47,944 nt of DNA, from NCBI GenBank assembly GCA_902779845.1, contig CACZCZ010000036.1, forward strand, positions 1 through 47,944, given 5' to 3'. Made by a program: the position numbers and the translations under genes. The DNA is from an uncultured Bacteroidales bacterium (lineage in GTDB: Bacteria > Bacteroidota > Bacteroidia > Bacteroidales > Bacteroidaceae). The notes under the pieces are model-generated. The model ran no database searches and had not been told where the DNA came from. It saw only the letters and a program-made list of their open reading frames with translations. Each line of letters opens with the position of its first letter. The first letter of the stretch is position 1. Below are positions 31,865 through 40,964 of the stretch, in pieces.

Positions 31865-32722
31865 ATGAAGAAGATTTTAATGCTCCTCATGGCAGGAGTG
31901 CTGCTGACCTCCTGCGTCAGCAAGAAGAAGTTCGGCGAACTGCAGACCAACTACACAGCGCTGCAGACCCAGTACCAGGCAGCTCAGGTGCAGCTGGCCG
32001 AGAACCGCGCCACCATCAAGAGCCTTGAAGACCGTCTGGCCGAGGCCCGTGCTGCCAACGACAAGCTGACGGCCGCCTATGCCGCCCTGCAGGGCTCGCT
32101 CGACAAGAGTCTGCAGCAGAACACCGAGGGCAACGTGAACATCTCCAAGCTCGTGGATGAAATCAACGCCTCCAACAAGTTCATCAAGCAACTCGTGGAA
32201 GCCAAGGACCGCAGCGACAGCCTCAACATGGTGCTGACGAACAACCTCACCCGCTCACTCTCCAAGGAGGAGCTGAAGGATGTCGATGTGCAGGTGCTGA
32301 AGGGCGTCGTCTATATCTCGCTCTCCGACAACATGCTCTACAAGAGCGGCAGCTACCAGATCAGCGACCGCGCCGGCGAGACCCTCAGCAAGATTGCCAA
32401 GATCATCACCGACTACAAGGACTACGACGTGCTCATCGAGGGTAACACCGACAATGTGCCTATCAGCAAGACCAACATCCGCAACAACTGGGACCTCGCA
32501 GCCCTGCGTGCTTCCAGCGTCGTGCAAGCCCTGCAGAACAACTACGGTGTTGACCCGAAGCGCCTGACAGCCGGCAGCCGCGGCGAGTACAACCCCATCG
32601 CCTCCAACGACACCGATGCAGGCCGTGCCCGCAACCGCCGCACACAGATCATCATCACGCCGAAGCTCGACGAGTTCATGGATCTCATCGGCCAGGCTCC
32701 CGAGGGTGCCGAGGGCGAATAA
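31865..32722 (+). CDS. OmpA-family outer membrane lipoprotein
   Basis: This 285-residue protein has a lipoprotein signal peptide with lipobox LLTSC (Cys17). Residues about 22-115 form a predicted coiled coil (heptad-like LQTNYTALQTQYQAAQVQL). The C-terminal OmpA peptidoglycan-binding domain (about 155-275) has GNTDNVPISKTN, LAALRASSVVQAL and NRRTQIIITP. It would tether the outer membrane to the cell wall. ATG 31865 gives a proper signal peptide. A terminator follows. Confidence 0.92.
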   Translation: MKKILMLLMAGVLLTSCVSKKKFGELQTNYTALQTQYQAAQVQLAENRATIKSLEDRLAEARAANDKLTAAYAALQGSLDKSLQQNTEGNVNISKLVDEINASNKFIKQLVEAKDRSDSLNMVLTNNLTRSLSKEELKDVDVQVLKGVVYISLSDNMLYKSGSYQISDRAGETLSKIAKIITDYKDYDVLIEGNTDNVPISKTNIRNNWDLAALRASSVVQALQNNYGVDPKRLTAGSRGEYNPIASNDTDAGRARNRRTQIIITPKLDEFMDLIGQAPEGAEGE

Positions 32723-32738
32723 CGGAACAAGACATCAC

Positions 32739-32774
32739 AAAAAAAGAGGCTGTGTCAACACAGCCCCTTTTTTG
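32739..32774. terminator. bidirectional intrinsic terminator
   Basis: AAAAAGAGGCTGTGT pairs with ACACAGCCCCTTTTTT around a short loop. It has A-run and T-run flanks and lies between convergent genes. Confidence 0.85.
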
Positions 32775-32788
32775 TTTTCCACAACGAA

Positions 32789-34426
32789 TTATGCCTTGAA
32801 AACCTCCTCGCCGTCGATGAGCGTAGCCACGATGTTGGCCTTTGCCACCTTCTCAATATCATCGTGCAGGAAGTCGCAGTCGAACACGGTCATGTTGGCA
32901 ACCTTATCGACCTCGATAGAGCCCAAGCGGTGCTCCTGATGGAACTGGCGGGCTACGTTGATGGTCATGGCACGCAGCGACTGCTCGCGAGTGATGGCCT
33001 CCTTGAGATTGCGTGCCTTGACGCCGTCAATACCCATGAATCCCGCTGGAACGTTACGCTTCTCAGCCATATAGATGCTGTACTTGATGTCCAGCATAGG
33101 CGACACCGGAAAGTCGGAGTGGAACACCACGTTGGCACCGGCATCATAGAACGACTTGATGGGATATGCCTGGTCTGCCAGCTCCTTGCCGACATAGGCG
33201 ATTTCCTGGTCGTAAACGCCCGGAACGCCTGGTGACCACAGTGGCGGCACGGCTGCTACGGAACCCGTTTCTGCCATGCGACGGACATCCTCGTCGGTTA
33301 CGAAGTGCAGGTGTGCCAGAACGTTGCGCTGGTCCTTGTCGCCGGTGATCTTTTCGGCATCCTCGATACAACCTAACATATAGTGTGTAGCACCGCCACC
33401 CTCGGAGTGAACGTGAACGGACATCCCTTCCTTGTCGGCCTCCACAATCAGCTGCACCATCTTATCGTGGTCGTTGAAGCGCTCTGCGCCGTGATAGCCA
33501 GGAGTGTCGAGATAATCCTGATTCTGCCAACCTGTGTGCGCCTCGGTCACGCCGTCGAGGAACGCCTTGGCACCGATGATGTGGAAATACTCGCCACTCA
33601 TCTCAGCACGCTGAGCAGCGATGCGGGCTATCTCTGCTTTCGGGTCGGCAATATTATCTGTCACATACATCCATGCATATGTGCGCAACTTCAGCTTGCC
33701 TTCTTTCTCCAGCTCATAGTACGCCTGGGGAGCATCGCGATGTATAACGTTCGCACCAGCATCACCAACGGTTGTATAACCTCTGCTGAGCGCAATCTCC
33801 TGCCATGCGAGCAGATAATCCTTGATGTCTCTCACCGTAGTAGGCAAATTCGGTACGATTTCGAACAAAGGACCTTCACAGAGATAGCCATTGGGGTCAC
33901 CATTCTCATCTACATGCACCAAGTCATAGCCCCATTTCTTGGCATACTCCGCGTCCACGCCAGCCCATTCCATTGCTTTGGTGTTGAGCAACATAGAGTG
34001 TCCGCCGCCAGTTTGCATGAAGAGGGGTTTGTCAGAGCAGATCTCATCCAGAAATGACTTGTCAACGTATTCTTCATTTTCCACCCAACCGGCAGCCACG
34101 TAGAAGTCGCGCTGCGGATTCTTCGCGATAAACTCCTTGATGATCTCGCGGTATTTGGGATAGTTTGTCAAGCCTGCCTGCATCAGGTCTGCCTGTCCGA
34201 TAGCACGTTCTCCGGCAAAGCTGCCATGGCAATGACTTTCCATGAATCCGGGGTAGATATAGTTGTCCCCATAGTCCAACACCTTGGCATCAGCACCGGC
34301 CAGCTTCTTCGCCTCCTCGGCGCTGCCAATGTATGAGAACACGCCATTCTTTACTACTGCTGCCTTGGCAAAGGGCCGCTTTTCATCAACTGTAATGATG
34401 TTGCCGAGAATAAGAGTCTGTTTCAT
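32789..34426 (-). CDS. YtcJ-like amidohydrolase (amidohydrolase family 3)
   Basis: This 545-residue cytoplasmic metal-dependent hydrolase of the TIM-barrel amidohydrolase superfamily has ESHCHG (His65, His67 as metal ligands), VHVHSEGGGA and HSDFPVSP near the C-terminus (a conserved Asp of the active site). There is no signal peptide. It is last in the series esterase-MATE-amidohydrolase-amidohydrolase. It is related to, but clearly different from, the 558-residue neighbour, so the two may act on different amides of one pathway. The substrate is unknown. Confidence 0.85.
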   Translation of the reverse strand: MKQTLILGNIITVDEKRPFAKAAVVKNGVFSYIGSAEEAKKLAGADAKVLDYGDNYIYPGFMESHCHGSFAGERAIGQADLMQAGLTNYPKYREIIKEFIAKNPQRDFYVAAGWVENEEYVDKSFLDEICSDKPLFMQTGGGHSMLLNTKAMEWAGVDAEYAKKWGYDLVHVDENGDPNGYLCEGPLFEIVPNLPTTVRDIKDYLLAWQEIALSRGYTTVGDAGANVIHRDAPQAYYELEKEGKLKLRTYAWMYVTDNIADPKAEIARIAAQRAEMSGEYFHIIGAKAFLDGVTEAHTGWQNQDYLDTPGYHGAERFNDHDKMVQLIVEADKEGMSVHVHSEGGGATHYMLGCIEDAEKITGDKDQRNVLAHLHFVTDEDVRRMAETGSVAAVPPLWSPGVPGVYDQEIAYVGKELADQAYPIKSFYDAGANVVFHSDFPVSPMLDIKYSIYMAEKRNVPAGFMGIDGVKARNLKEAITREQSLRAMTINVARQFHQEHRLGSIEVDKVANMTVFDCDFLHDDIEKVAKANIVATLIDGEEVFKA

Positions 34427-34452
34427 ATCACTAAGGTATTAAAGTATATTGT

Positions 34453-36129
34453 TCATTGTTCATTGTTCATTCTCTTTCCACAAATATACACTTCGCTTGG
34501 TTTGTTGTAGCTGATGCCCTCATGTTTTGCTGTAAGCAGATCATTGTCGAACACCAGGAAGTCGGCATCCTTGCCAGCCTCGATAGAACCCTTGGAGGCT
34601 TCGATGCCGAGCTGTTTGGCACCGTTGATGGTGTATCCAAGCATCATCTCCTCAATGTTCATTCTCTCACTCGCTGGAGGGAATGGAGCAACAGTTCTTC
34701 CGACTTCATCGAATCTGGTATTCTCATTGATCCAGCGTGTCATTCCGACCTCCATGGCTAAGTAGGGACTCCAGTTCTTAAAGTCGCCATAGAAGACTTC
34801 ATCGCTCGACCAAGTCACATTGGTACCGCTGTCCCACAGCGTCTTACAGCGGTACATCTTGTTTGCGCGTTCCTCGCCCATTAGAGCGGTATAGAGATGA
34901 ATAGGCTCGCCACCTATGTTGCCACTGTGCCACCACGGAGTGAAATTGGCTGTTACGCCAAGTTTGGCAAAACGAGCCAAATCAGCGTCGTCCTGAATCC
35001 ACAGATGAGCACAGGTGACCTTCACATGGTATTGGTCGCCCAGTTCTTTTCTTGCCAGCTCCACGCCGTCCAGCACCACACGGGATGCAGCCTCGCCGAC
35101 GGTGTGTAAGTGAAGATCCAGCCCTGCCTCATTGAGTTCTTTCAAGATTCCGGCTACCTGTTCTGCATTAAAGGCGGAAGCGCCCAACACACCGTCCACG
35201 TAAGGCGTGACCATTGCAGCGGTCTCAATCTTCATTGTGCCGTCCATGAAAATCTTCAGTGTATGCACCTTCATGTGCTCTGTGTTGAACTCGCGATTGA
35301 AGCGCTTCACGCCCTCCATGGCTTCCTTCAGTTTAGCTGGCTGTGTGAGCACATAACATCCATCAACATAGATTGGCAGTTTGCCCTGCATGTCAAAATT
35401 GCGTAACTGCGCGTAAATACGCTCTTGGATATCGTTGTGTTCCGGGAAGCCTGCGTCAAAGACTGCACTTACACCATATTCTTTACTGAAGTCAATCCAG
35501 CGGGAGAGTGCCGTTCTGATTTGTTCATCGGTCAGGTTTTTCCTTAATTCATCGAAAAGGAATGGCCAGCTTGCGGTCTCGTAGGACTCTCCTGTCAGGT
35601 GCCCGTCCTTGCGCACAAAATAAGCGAGTTCAGGCACGGGATCAGGCGTCTCGTCGCTAATTCCATGTGCCGCGAGAACCTTGGAATTCACCCAGTTGCT
35701 GTGACAGCCTATCTCCAAGACAACGAGCTCCTGGCCCTGACTGATTGCGTCAAGGTCCTCCTTGGTAATATTGTCTCCATTCAAGGCAGACTTCTCCAGC
35801 GCGAATCTGTAACGTTTCATACCTGAATTCTTCTGAATATAATCTGCCATGAAGTCCATGCACTCCTGCTTCGTTGGGCACAACACGAGCACGCCCAAAT
35901 CTACGTACTCAAAGCCGGTGCCAGTGGTCACATGCACATGGCTGTCGATGATGCCAGGCATGACGAACTTGCCGCCGAGGTCGGTGACTTCGCCCTCATA
36001 GGCAGCAAGACCTGCTTCATCACCTACATACACAAACTTTCCGTCCTTCACTACCAAAGCAGTAGCCAGAAGGTTCTCCTTATTCGAAGTAAAAATCTTC
36101 GCATTCTTGATAATCTGATCTGCTTTCAT
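34453..36129 (-). CDS. YtcJ-like amidohydrolase, intact copy
   Basis: This 558-residue protein has DSHVHVTTG (His64, His66), DLHLHTVGEA, TCAHLWIQDD and WSSDEVFYGD, the metal and substrate sites of amidohydrolase family 3. It pairs with the broken copy at 40965-42507. The first about 68 codons and the upstream 36 bp are nearly identical between the two copies while the remainder differs clearly, which indicates recent gene conversion. The last residues (MNNEQ) and the stop come from a TTGTTCA repeat. It lies 18 bp after the MATE gene in a probable operon from the esterase at 38977. Confidence 0.86.
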   Translation of the reverse strand: MKADQIIKNAKIFTSNKENLLATALVVKDGKFVYVGDEAGLAAYEGEVTDLGGKFVMPGIIDSHVHVTTGTGFEYVDLGVLVLCPTKQECMDFMADYIQKNSGMKRYRFALEKSALNGDNITKEDLDAISQGQELVVLEIGCHSNWVNSKVLAAHGISDETPDPVPELAYFVRKDGHLTGESYETASWPFLFDELRKNLTDEQIRTALSRWIDFSKEYGVSAVFDAGFPEHNDIQERIYAQLRNFDMQGKLPIYVDGCYVLTQPAKLKEAMEGVKRFNREFNTEHMKVHTLKIFMDGTMKIETAAMVTPYVDGVLGASAFNAEQVAGILKELNEAGLDLHLHTVGEAASRVVLDGVELARKELGDQYHVKVTCAHLWIQDDADLARFAKLGVTANFTPWWHSGNIGGEPIHLYTALMGEERANKMYRCKTLWDSGTNVTWSSDEVFYGDFKNWSPYLAMEVGMTRWINENTRFDEVGRTVAPFPPASERMNIEEMMLGYTINGAKQLGIEASKGSIEAGKDADFLVFDNDLLTAKHEGISYNKPSEVYICGKRMNNEQ

Positions 36130-36147
36130 GTTTTTTTCTTTTTATGA

Positions 36148-37458
36148 TTAATGTTTGAAAGCGAGCCACATGCCTTGCGGGGAAATGAACATAGGCATCA
36201 GGATAAATGCCGGGACAAGGAAGATCAGACCTCGGAGCAGCATACATAGCGTAGCCCGGGTGTTCTGCTCGGTGGCTTGGTAATAGCCGATGATGGCCAC
36301 ATTCATCGCAAAGAAGATAGCTGAATAAGCGAACAGAGGCAGTCCGTTCATCGCTATCTCATAAGCATTCGTGCCTGCTTGCAGGAAAAGACCAATCAGC
36401 GGTTTGGCCGCCAAGGTGAGAAACGTGGTTGCCAATACGCCACAGATGGTGGCGGTGCTGAAACTCACCTGGAAAGCTCTTCGCACACGGTAGCGGTTGC
36501 CTGCACCATAATTGAAGCTGATGATAGGCTGGGCAGACTGCGCCACCGAATTGTTGACCATGAACACGATAGGATAGAGATAGCAGGCTACGCTGAACGC
36601 GGCGACACCATCTTCGCCCAACTCGCGTATGAAGACGTAGTTGCCCGTGAGCAGCATCATGGACATGGCCAGCTCTCCCAGCATGGAGGAGAAACCGCTG
36701 CGAGCCATATAGCCTACATTGCGTGCTGTCAGATAAAGGCTGGTAAGGCTGAGCTTCAGGCGGAGGAACCTGACGGCCTGCGCACGGAAGAACATATACC
36801 ACACAACCATCGCTGCAGCTGCGGCACAGCTGATGGATGAAGCGATGCCGCTGCCCGCAATACCCATCTGCATCGGAAACACGAATAGCCAATCCAGGAA
36901 GATGTTCAGTAAGCCGGGAAAGATTTCCAATGAGGCTGCAAACTTAGGGGAGCCGTCAAGCCGGATGACGAAGGTTCCGATCATCTGTATGACGATGCAA
37001 ATGCAGCCCGGAAGGATGGCGAGCAGGTAAGCCTGACACAGTGGCAACAGGGCATCGCTGCATCCCAGCAGTCGCAGGAAAGGCACGCGGAAGACAAAGA
37101 CTGCAATGGCGGTAATGGCCATCAGCAGCGTGGCCACATCGAAGGCTTGGGTGATATTGATATTGGCAGCCTTGTGGTTGTTTTGTGCCAGATGTATGCT
37201 CGCCACCACAGACACGCCCACGCCGAACATCAACGCTATGCCCGTGGTGATCAGAAACAACGGAGAGACGATATTGATAGCTGCCAGCGCATTGCTGCCC
37301 ACTCCTTGTCCCACGAAGATGCCGTCTGCAACCGTAAAGAGCGATGCAAACACCATTGACAGCAGCGTAGGATAGAAGATGCTATGAAACAGCGGCTCTA
37401 TCCTCGACTTCCCAAAGTCTATACTGTCTCTTTCCTTGTCTTTGATCTTTTTCGCCAT
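36148..37458 (-). CDS. MATE-family efflux pump, C-terminally shortened
   Basis: This 436-residue polytopic protein begins with a basic cytoplasmic stretch, then SIFYPTLLSMVFASLFTVAD and VGQGVGSNALAAINIVSP, typical of MATE transporters (Na+ or H+ driven export of small organic molecules). Eleven helices are clear; the protein stops at MWLAFKH, in the middle of the expected last helix, so 15-25 residues seem to be missing. The same 3' sequence (TTTCAAACATTAATCAT) is the right boundary of the larger deletion in the second copy at 42.5 kb. It may still work. It lies 13 bp after the esterase gene. Confidence 0.82.
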   Translation of the reverse strand: MAKKIKDKERDSIDFGKSRIEPLFHSIFYPTLLSMVFASLFTVADGIFVGQGVGSNALAAINIVSPLFLITTGIALMFGVGVSVVASIHLAQNNHKAANINITQAFDVATLLMAITAIAVFVFRVPFLRLLGCSDALLPLCQAYLLAILPGCICIVIQMIGTFVIRLDGSPKFAASLEIFPGLLNIFLDWLFVFPMQMGIAGSGIASSISCAAAAAMVVWYMFFRAQAVRFLRLKLSLTSLYLTARNVGYMARSGFSSMLGELAMSMMLLTGNYVFIRELGEDGVAAFSVACYLYPIVFMVNNSVAQSAQPIISFNYGAGNRYRVRRAFQVSFSTATICGVLATTFLTLAAKPLIGLFLQAGTNAYEIAMNGLPLFAYSAIFFAMNVAIIGYYQATEQNTRATLCMLLRGLIFLVPAFILMPMFISPQGMWLAFKH

Positions 37459-37471
37459 CTGCTTGAACCTG

Positions 37472-38977
37472 TCAGAGCATGTAATACTTGGTCAGGAAGT
37501 AAGTCCTCTCCCAATCCACAATCTTAACCTCGGACTCCTTGGCAGGATGGATGTCGAATTCATCCAACACCATCACCCGCTTGTCTTTCAGGTCATAGAG
37601 CGGCCATTCAGGGGACGGGCAACCGGTCCTTGCAAACTGTACCCACATCTGACGCATAGCCTTTGAGAACGTGGGGTCATAGGGCCTTCCGTCAACAAAT
37701 TCCGGATGCGCGAAGACGATGGGCACTTCTTCAAAATGCGCACTCTTGCGGATCGGGTCTGAAGACTCCACCCTATAATAATAGGTGTAGGACTTACCGC
37801 CGCCTATGGTCTGGCTCTCCGCCAGCTTGATGGAGCCGTCGATAAACCAACTATGGCTGAAAAGACGGCTGTCCGGCTCCCAGTCCTCTACAGCCCCTTC
37901 CTTGCAGTAGCTTTCTACCTTCGCTTTCTCCTCCTCCGTCAGCAGGTGGGCGAACTTCTTCGTCTTACGGTCTGCGACCCACGCCTTGAAGTTTTCCACT
38001 TGCCAGTCGGCCACGAAGCAGTTCATCTCGTCCTTGTTGCATCCTTGGAGGAAGACAATATCTTTAGCCACGCCGTTTTCATATTCCTTCCAGGGATCCA
38101 AAGGCAGAATACGCCCGTCTCGCACGGGGAACAGGCGCAGGGCAACCACCTCGGCGGCAGTAGCGACAAGTTCGTCGGCCGAGAGTTTCATCATGTCAGC
38201 AACGGTCGTGCAGCCAAGGGCCGCAATCAAATCATTCGTTGCTGCGATGGCCTCTTCCCGGGAAGATGTCTGGCAGGGGGCGCCGCTCTGAGCGATAACC
38301 TTCTGAAAGAACTGCTGCGAGCCCTTGATCAGAGGCTGCATCGTCACGCTTCCTGCGCCGGCCGATTCACCCCAGATGGTCACGTTGTCGGGATCGCCGC
38401 CGAAGGCTGCGATATTCTCATGCACCCACTTCAGTGCCATCTTCTGATCCAACAGTCCCAGGTTCTGAGCGTCGGGATAGTCCTTGCCATCCGGCAGGTG
38501 CGACAAATGGAGGAAACCGAGGACGCCAAGCCTGTACTGGACGGTAACAAAGATTACGTCCGGATTCTCTTTTGCCAGGTTGGCACAGTCAAACAACTCG
38601 AGATTTGTTCCTCCAGCTGCGAAAGCGCCGCCGTGAATCCATACCATTACCGGAGCCCCCTTCCCTGAAGCCGCCTCGTCCGATCGCCACACATTCAGAT
38701 ACAGACAGTCTTCACCCTGATACGGAAGGACGGTCTTGTCCTGACATGCGGCTTTTGGGAAATAATAAGCCTCATATACGCCATCGTTCGGCGCAACATC
38801 TACAGGCGCTTTCCAACGCAGGTCGCCCACAGGCTGCTGCCCTACAAACGGAATGCCCTTATAGGAAATGATGTTCTCCGTTTTCTTGCCAACGAAGGTG
38901 CCGTTAATACACTTGACGGCCAGCGACAGGTCGTAATTGCCGTCGGTAATCTTCTGGTTTTCTAAGTACTGTTCCAT
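37472..38977 (-). CDS. type-B carboxylesterase, copy 1
   Basis: This 501-residue alpha/beta-hydrolase has the oxyanion loop WIHGGAFAAGG (113-123) and nucleophile elbow GESAGAG (Ser205). There is no signal peptide, unlike many family members, so it is likely cytoplasmic. It would hydrolyse carboxylic esters. With a MATE pump and amidohydrolases in the same operon it may process or detoxify a plant or dietary compound. The first gene of the intact cluster copy; its promoter is at 39099-39130. It is similar to the copy at 42697 all along its length (shared CINGTFVGKK and IISYKGIPFVGQQPVG). Confidence 0.87.
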   Translation of the reverse strand: MEQYLENQKITDGNYDLSLAVKCINGTFVGKKTENIISYKGIPFVGQQPVGDLRWKAPVDVAPNDGVYEAYYFPKAACQDKTVLPYQGEDCLYLNVWRSDEAASGKGAPVMVWIHGGAFAAGGTNLELFDCANLAKENPDVIFVTVQYRLGVLGFLHLSHLPDGKDYPDAQNLGLLDQKMALKWVHENIAAFGGDPDNVTIWGESAGAGSVTMQPLIKGSQQFFQKVIAQSGAPCQTSSREEAIAATNDLIAALGCTTVADMMKLSADELVATAAEVVALRLFPVRDGRILPLDPWKEYENGVAKDIVFLQGCNKDEMNCFVADWQVENFKAWVADRKTKKFAHLLTEEEKAKVESYCKEGAVEDWEPDSRLFSHSWFIDGSIKLAESQTIGGGKSYTYYYRVESSDPIRKSAHFEEVPIVFAHPEFVDGRPYDPTFSKAMRQMWVQFARTGCPSPEWPLYDLKDKRVMVLDEFDIHPAKESEVKIVDWERTYFLTKYYML

Positions 38978-39098
38978 ATTAGTTTCAGAATTTATCGTTG
39001 AAAGCTCACTCTCCTATGCTTTGAATAGAATCATTGTAGCTTTCATCCTTTAATATTTTTTAGTTATAAGGTATTCGAAGAAAAAGGTTTTGATGGCA

Positions 39099-39130
39099 CA
39101 AAGATAACAATTATCCTTTGAACAACCAAA
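39099..39130 (-). promoter_or_regulatory. promoter of the intact esterase-MATE-amidohydrolase cluster
   Basis: On the minus strand, -33 TTTG (39130-39127), 20-bp spacer, -7 TATCTTTG (39106-39099). The start codon is about 120 bp downstream. A conserved T-tract element lies just upstream (39151-39190). Confidence 0.7.
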
Positions 39131-39150
39131 ACTAAGGCCTATTTACCTTC

Positions 39151-39190
39151 AGTTTTTGTCGTTTTTGCAACTCTTTTGCATATTTTGAGT
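39151..39190 (-). promoter_or_regulatory. conserved T-tract element, copy 1 (possible AraC-type operator)
   Basis: Read on plus: GTTTTTG, TTTTTGCAAC, TTTTGCA and ATTTTG at intervals of about 10-11 bp. The same series is found upstream of the second esterase (44418-44456), although the sequences between are diverged. It could bind the regulator encoded at 44472-45638. Confidence 0.5.
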
Positions 39191-39222
39191 GTCAATTCCC
39201 CATCTTCCGTTCGAACCCCTTA

Positions 39223-39257
39223 GAACATCAGCTGAAATTTCAGCCCATGTTCTTTTT
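39223..39257 (+). terminator. terminator-like hairpin without an upstream gene
   Basis: GAACAT (39223-39228) pairs with ATGTTC (39247-39252) around the palindrome GCTGAAATTTCAGC, followed by TTTTT on the plus strand. Both neighbouring genes are on the minus strand, so it may end an antisense or small RNA. Confidence 0.5.
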
Positions 39258-39515
39258 CCCATTCCTTCTCTCGATGTCAGCGCAAAATTGCGCCCACATA
39301 TCCCTAATTTTTCATGGAGTTTTGACAACCTTCATCATTTTCTTGTTAATCAAGGAACGCGCCGCCACATCATGTCTTACCCTAAAAACGTTGAATCTGT
39401 AACGCCTCGTAATTTTTTTGTACCTTTTGCTGTACTGTGGTGCAAAGGCCAACGGAGTTAGGCGTGATTGGTTTTATCACGTGTGAGAAATGCGTGAAGA
39501 GGAAGGCTCGTTGGG

Positions 39516-39600
39516 TGGATCACCAAGGTGGTCCACTCGAAAGAGCTTGGTCTTCATGCCGTAAGAGCAAGGTCTTCCGACGAGTCCCACTAATGGGACA
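39516..39600. repeat. array 3 of 22-bp-phased palindromes
   Basis: Clear centres are at 39525.5 (TGGATCACCAAGGTGGTCCA), 39547.5 (AAGAGCTTGGTCTT), 39569.5 (AAGAGCAAGGTCTT) and 39591.5 (GTCCCA/TGGGAC). Degenerate units (GTGGTGCAAAGGCC at 39437, TTTTATCACGTGTGAGAAA at 39480, AAGAGGAAGGCTC at 39503) extend it to the left with less exact spacing. The remainder of 39258-39920 shows no gene; degenerate CCTTCATCAT copies occur there. Confidence 0.75.
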
Positions 39601-39926
39601 CGGCATAGCGACTATACGTATTCGATGTTGTGCTTCATGATATTTGGACTACCTTCATCATTTGTGGCCTAAGGGGCTGATAAGTAGGTAACTATCTCAA
39701 AATATACCTTCATCATACCTACATGGAATCTGCATGGCGACTTCATGATGAATCTTTTTCGCAAGCATGAGCCCGCTAAAATTGAAAAATGACAGTACTA
39801 TGTAGGTTTGATGTAGGTTTATTTCGAAGCAATTCTCTATATTTCAGTCGTTTAAGTCGGAAATGATGAAGGTTGCTGGAACTCTATGTATGCCGTTTTT
39901 TCCATGCCAGCTACAGGGTTATAATG

Positions 39927-39967
39927 GCCTCAAACCACTACCCTAAATCAGGGGAGTGGTTTGAGGC
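39927..39967. terminator. strong hairpin after the broken hydrolase gene
   Basis: GCCTCAAACCACT (39927-39939) and AGTGGTTTGAGGC (39955-39967) form a 13-bp stem with a CCC/GGG inner stem. It lies 33 bp after the minus-strand pseudogene. It lacks a clear T-run, so it may be a terminator or an RNA-stabilising stem. Confidence 0.6.
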
Positions 39968-39999
39968 TGGTCATTTCTGTTGCAATTGTCAAGCAGATT

Positions 40000-40949
40000 T
40001 TACTGCTCAATGTTATATTTTGATAATAATTCTCTGAAAGCTTGTGCTTCGGCAGACTCTTGAACATCTTTTTCAGCTCCAAGCATCCGTGCCGTTGCAT
40101 GGTTTCTAAGTTCAAAGAACCTCTGTGCCTGAGGCGTCCATTCTAAGTACTCGTAAGCGTGGGGAACTCCGGGTTCTACATAGAGCTCTGTGAATATACC
40201 TGCTTCCATCAGCTTTTGAGCATAGCTCATGTCTTCATCGCAGAAGAGATCCAGGCTGCCGACAATCATGAACGTCTCGGGCAAGCCTTTCAGCTGCTCG
40301 CAATCAGCTTTCCCCATCCAAAGACGTTGTTCTCCTTTGTCCAGACACAATGCCCGGCATATTCATTCTTGTAAAGATCCTTTTCACCGCCGGTACGGTA
40401 GTCAAGCATGGGATAGATCAGTACCTGGCCCTTCACGGGTACCTTTCCTTTGTCTTTGTTATAAAGAGCCAGACGTGCGGCCAGTCCGCCACCGGCGCTT
40501 TCTCCCTCAATGACAAAATTATCCGAATCCACATTTAATTCATCCGCATGCTCGTAGGCATAAAGAAGTCCTGCATATACTTGCTCCAGCTCCATGGGAT
40601 ATTTGTAAGCAGGATCCAGCGAGAGTGTATAGTCAGGAGCTACCACCGTGGCACCGCTCCCGTCGGCTATGCCCTGTATTTTGGGTTCATCCATGCTCAC
40701 ATTGCCAAAATGATAGCCACCGCCGTGGATGAAATAGACAAGCGGTGTCGTCTCACCCTCTTTGTAATTGGCTGGACGGAAGACCCACAAGTTGATCTGC
40801 TCGTTCCCTACGACAATGGTCCGTTTCTTGGCGTTTTGGGGCTCTTTGCCCTCTACGGTTAAATCTACGTTTGATGTCCCAACGGGTACCGTGATGCCAT
40901 CAATCAGTTCATATCCTTTTGCAAGGAGATGTGCGCTTTTCGTTTTCAT
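40000..40949 (-). pseudogene. HSL-type alpha/beta-hydrolase, broken by deletion and frameshift
   Basis: The N-terminal frame (from ATG 40949) holds the oxyanion motif IHGGGYHFGN and nucleophile elbow GESAGGG of hormone-sensitive-lipase-type esterases. It runs to NNVFGWGK and then out of frame. The C-terminal frame resumes at ADCEQLKGLPETFMIVGSLD and carries the acid and His region (VEPGVPHAYEYL). Compared with the family about 20 residues are missing at the junction near 40320, as well as the frame. The product would lack the catalytic Asp and His. It is last in the degenerate cluster copy. Confidence 0.8.
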
Positions 40950-40964
40950 ATTGTCATTCCTTTT

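Noticed and set aside
39189-39461. 90-codon open frame
   Set aside because: It runs through a terminator-like hairpin, has no family resemblance and ends in repeat sequence.
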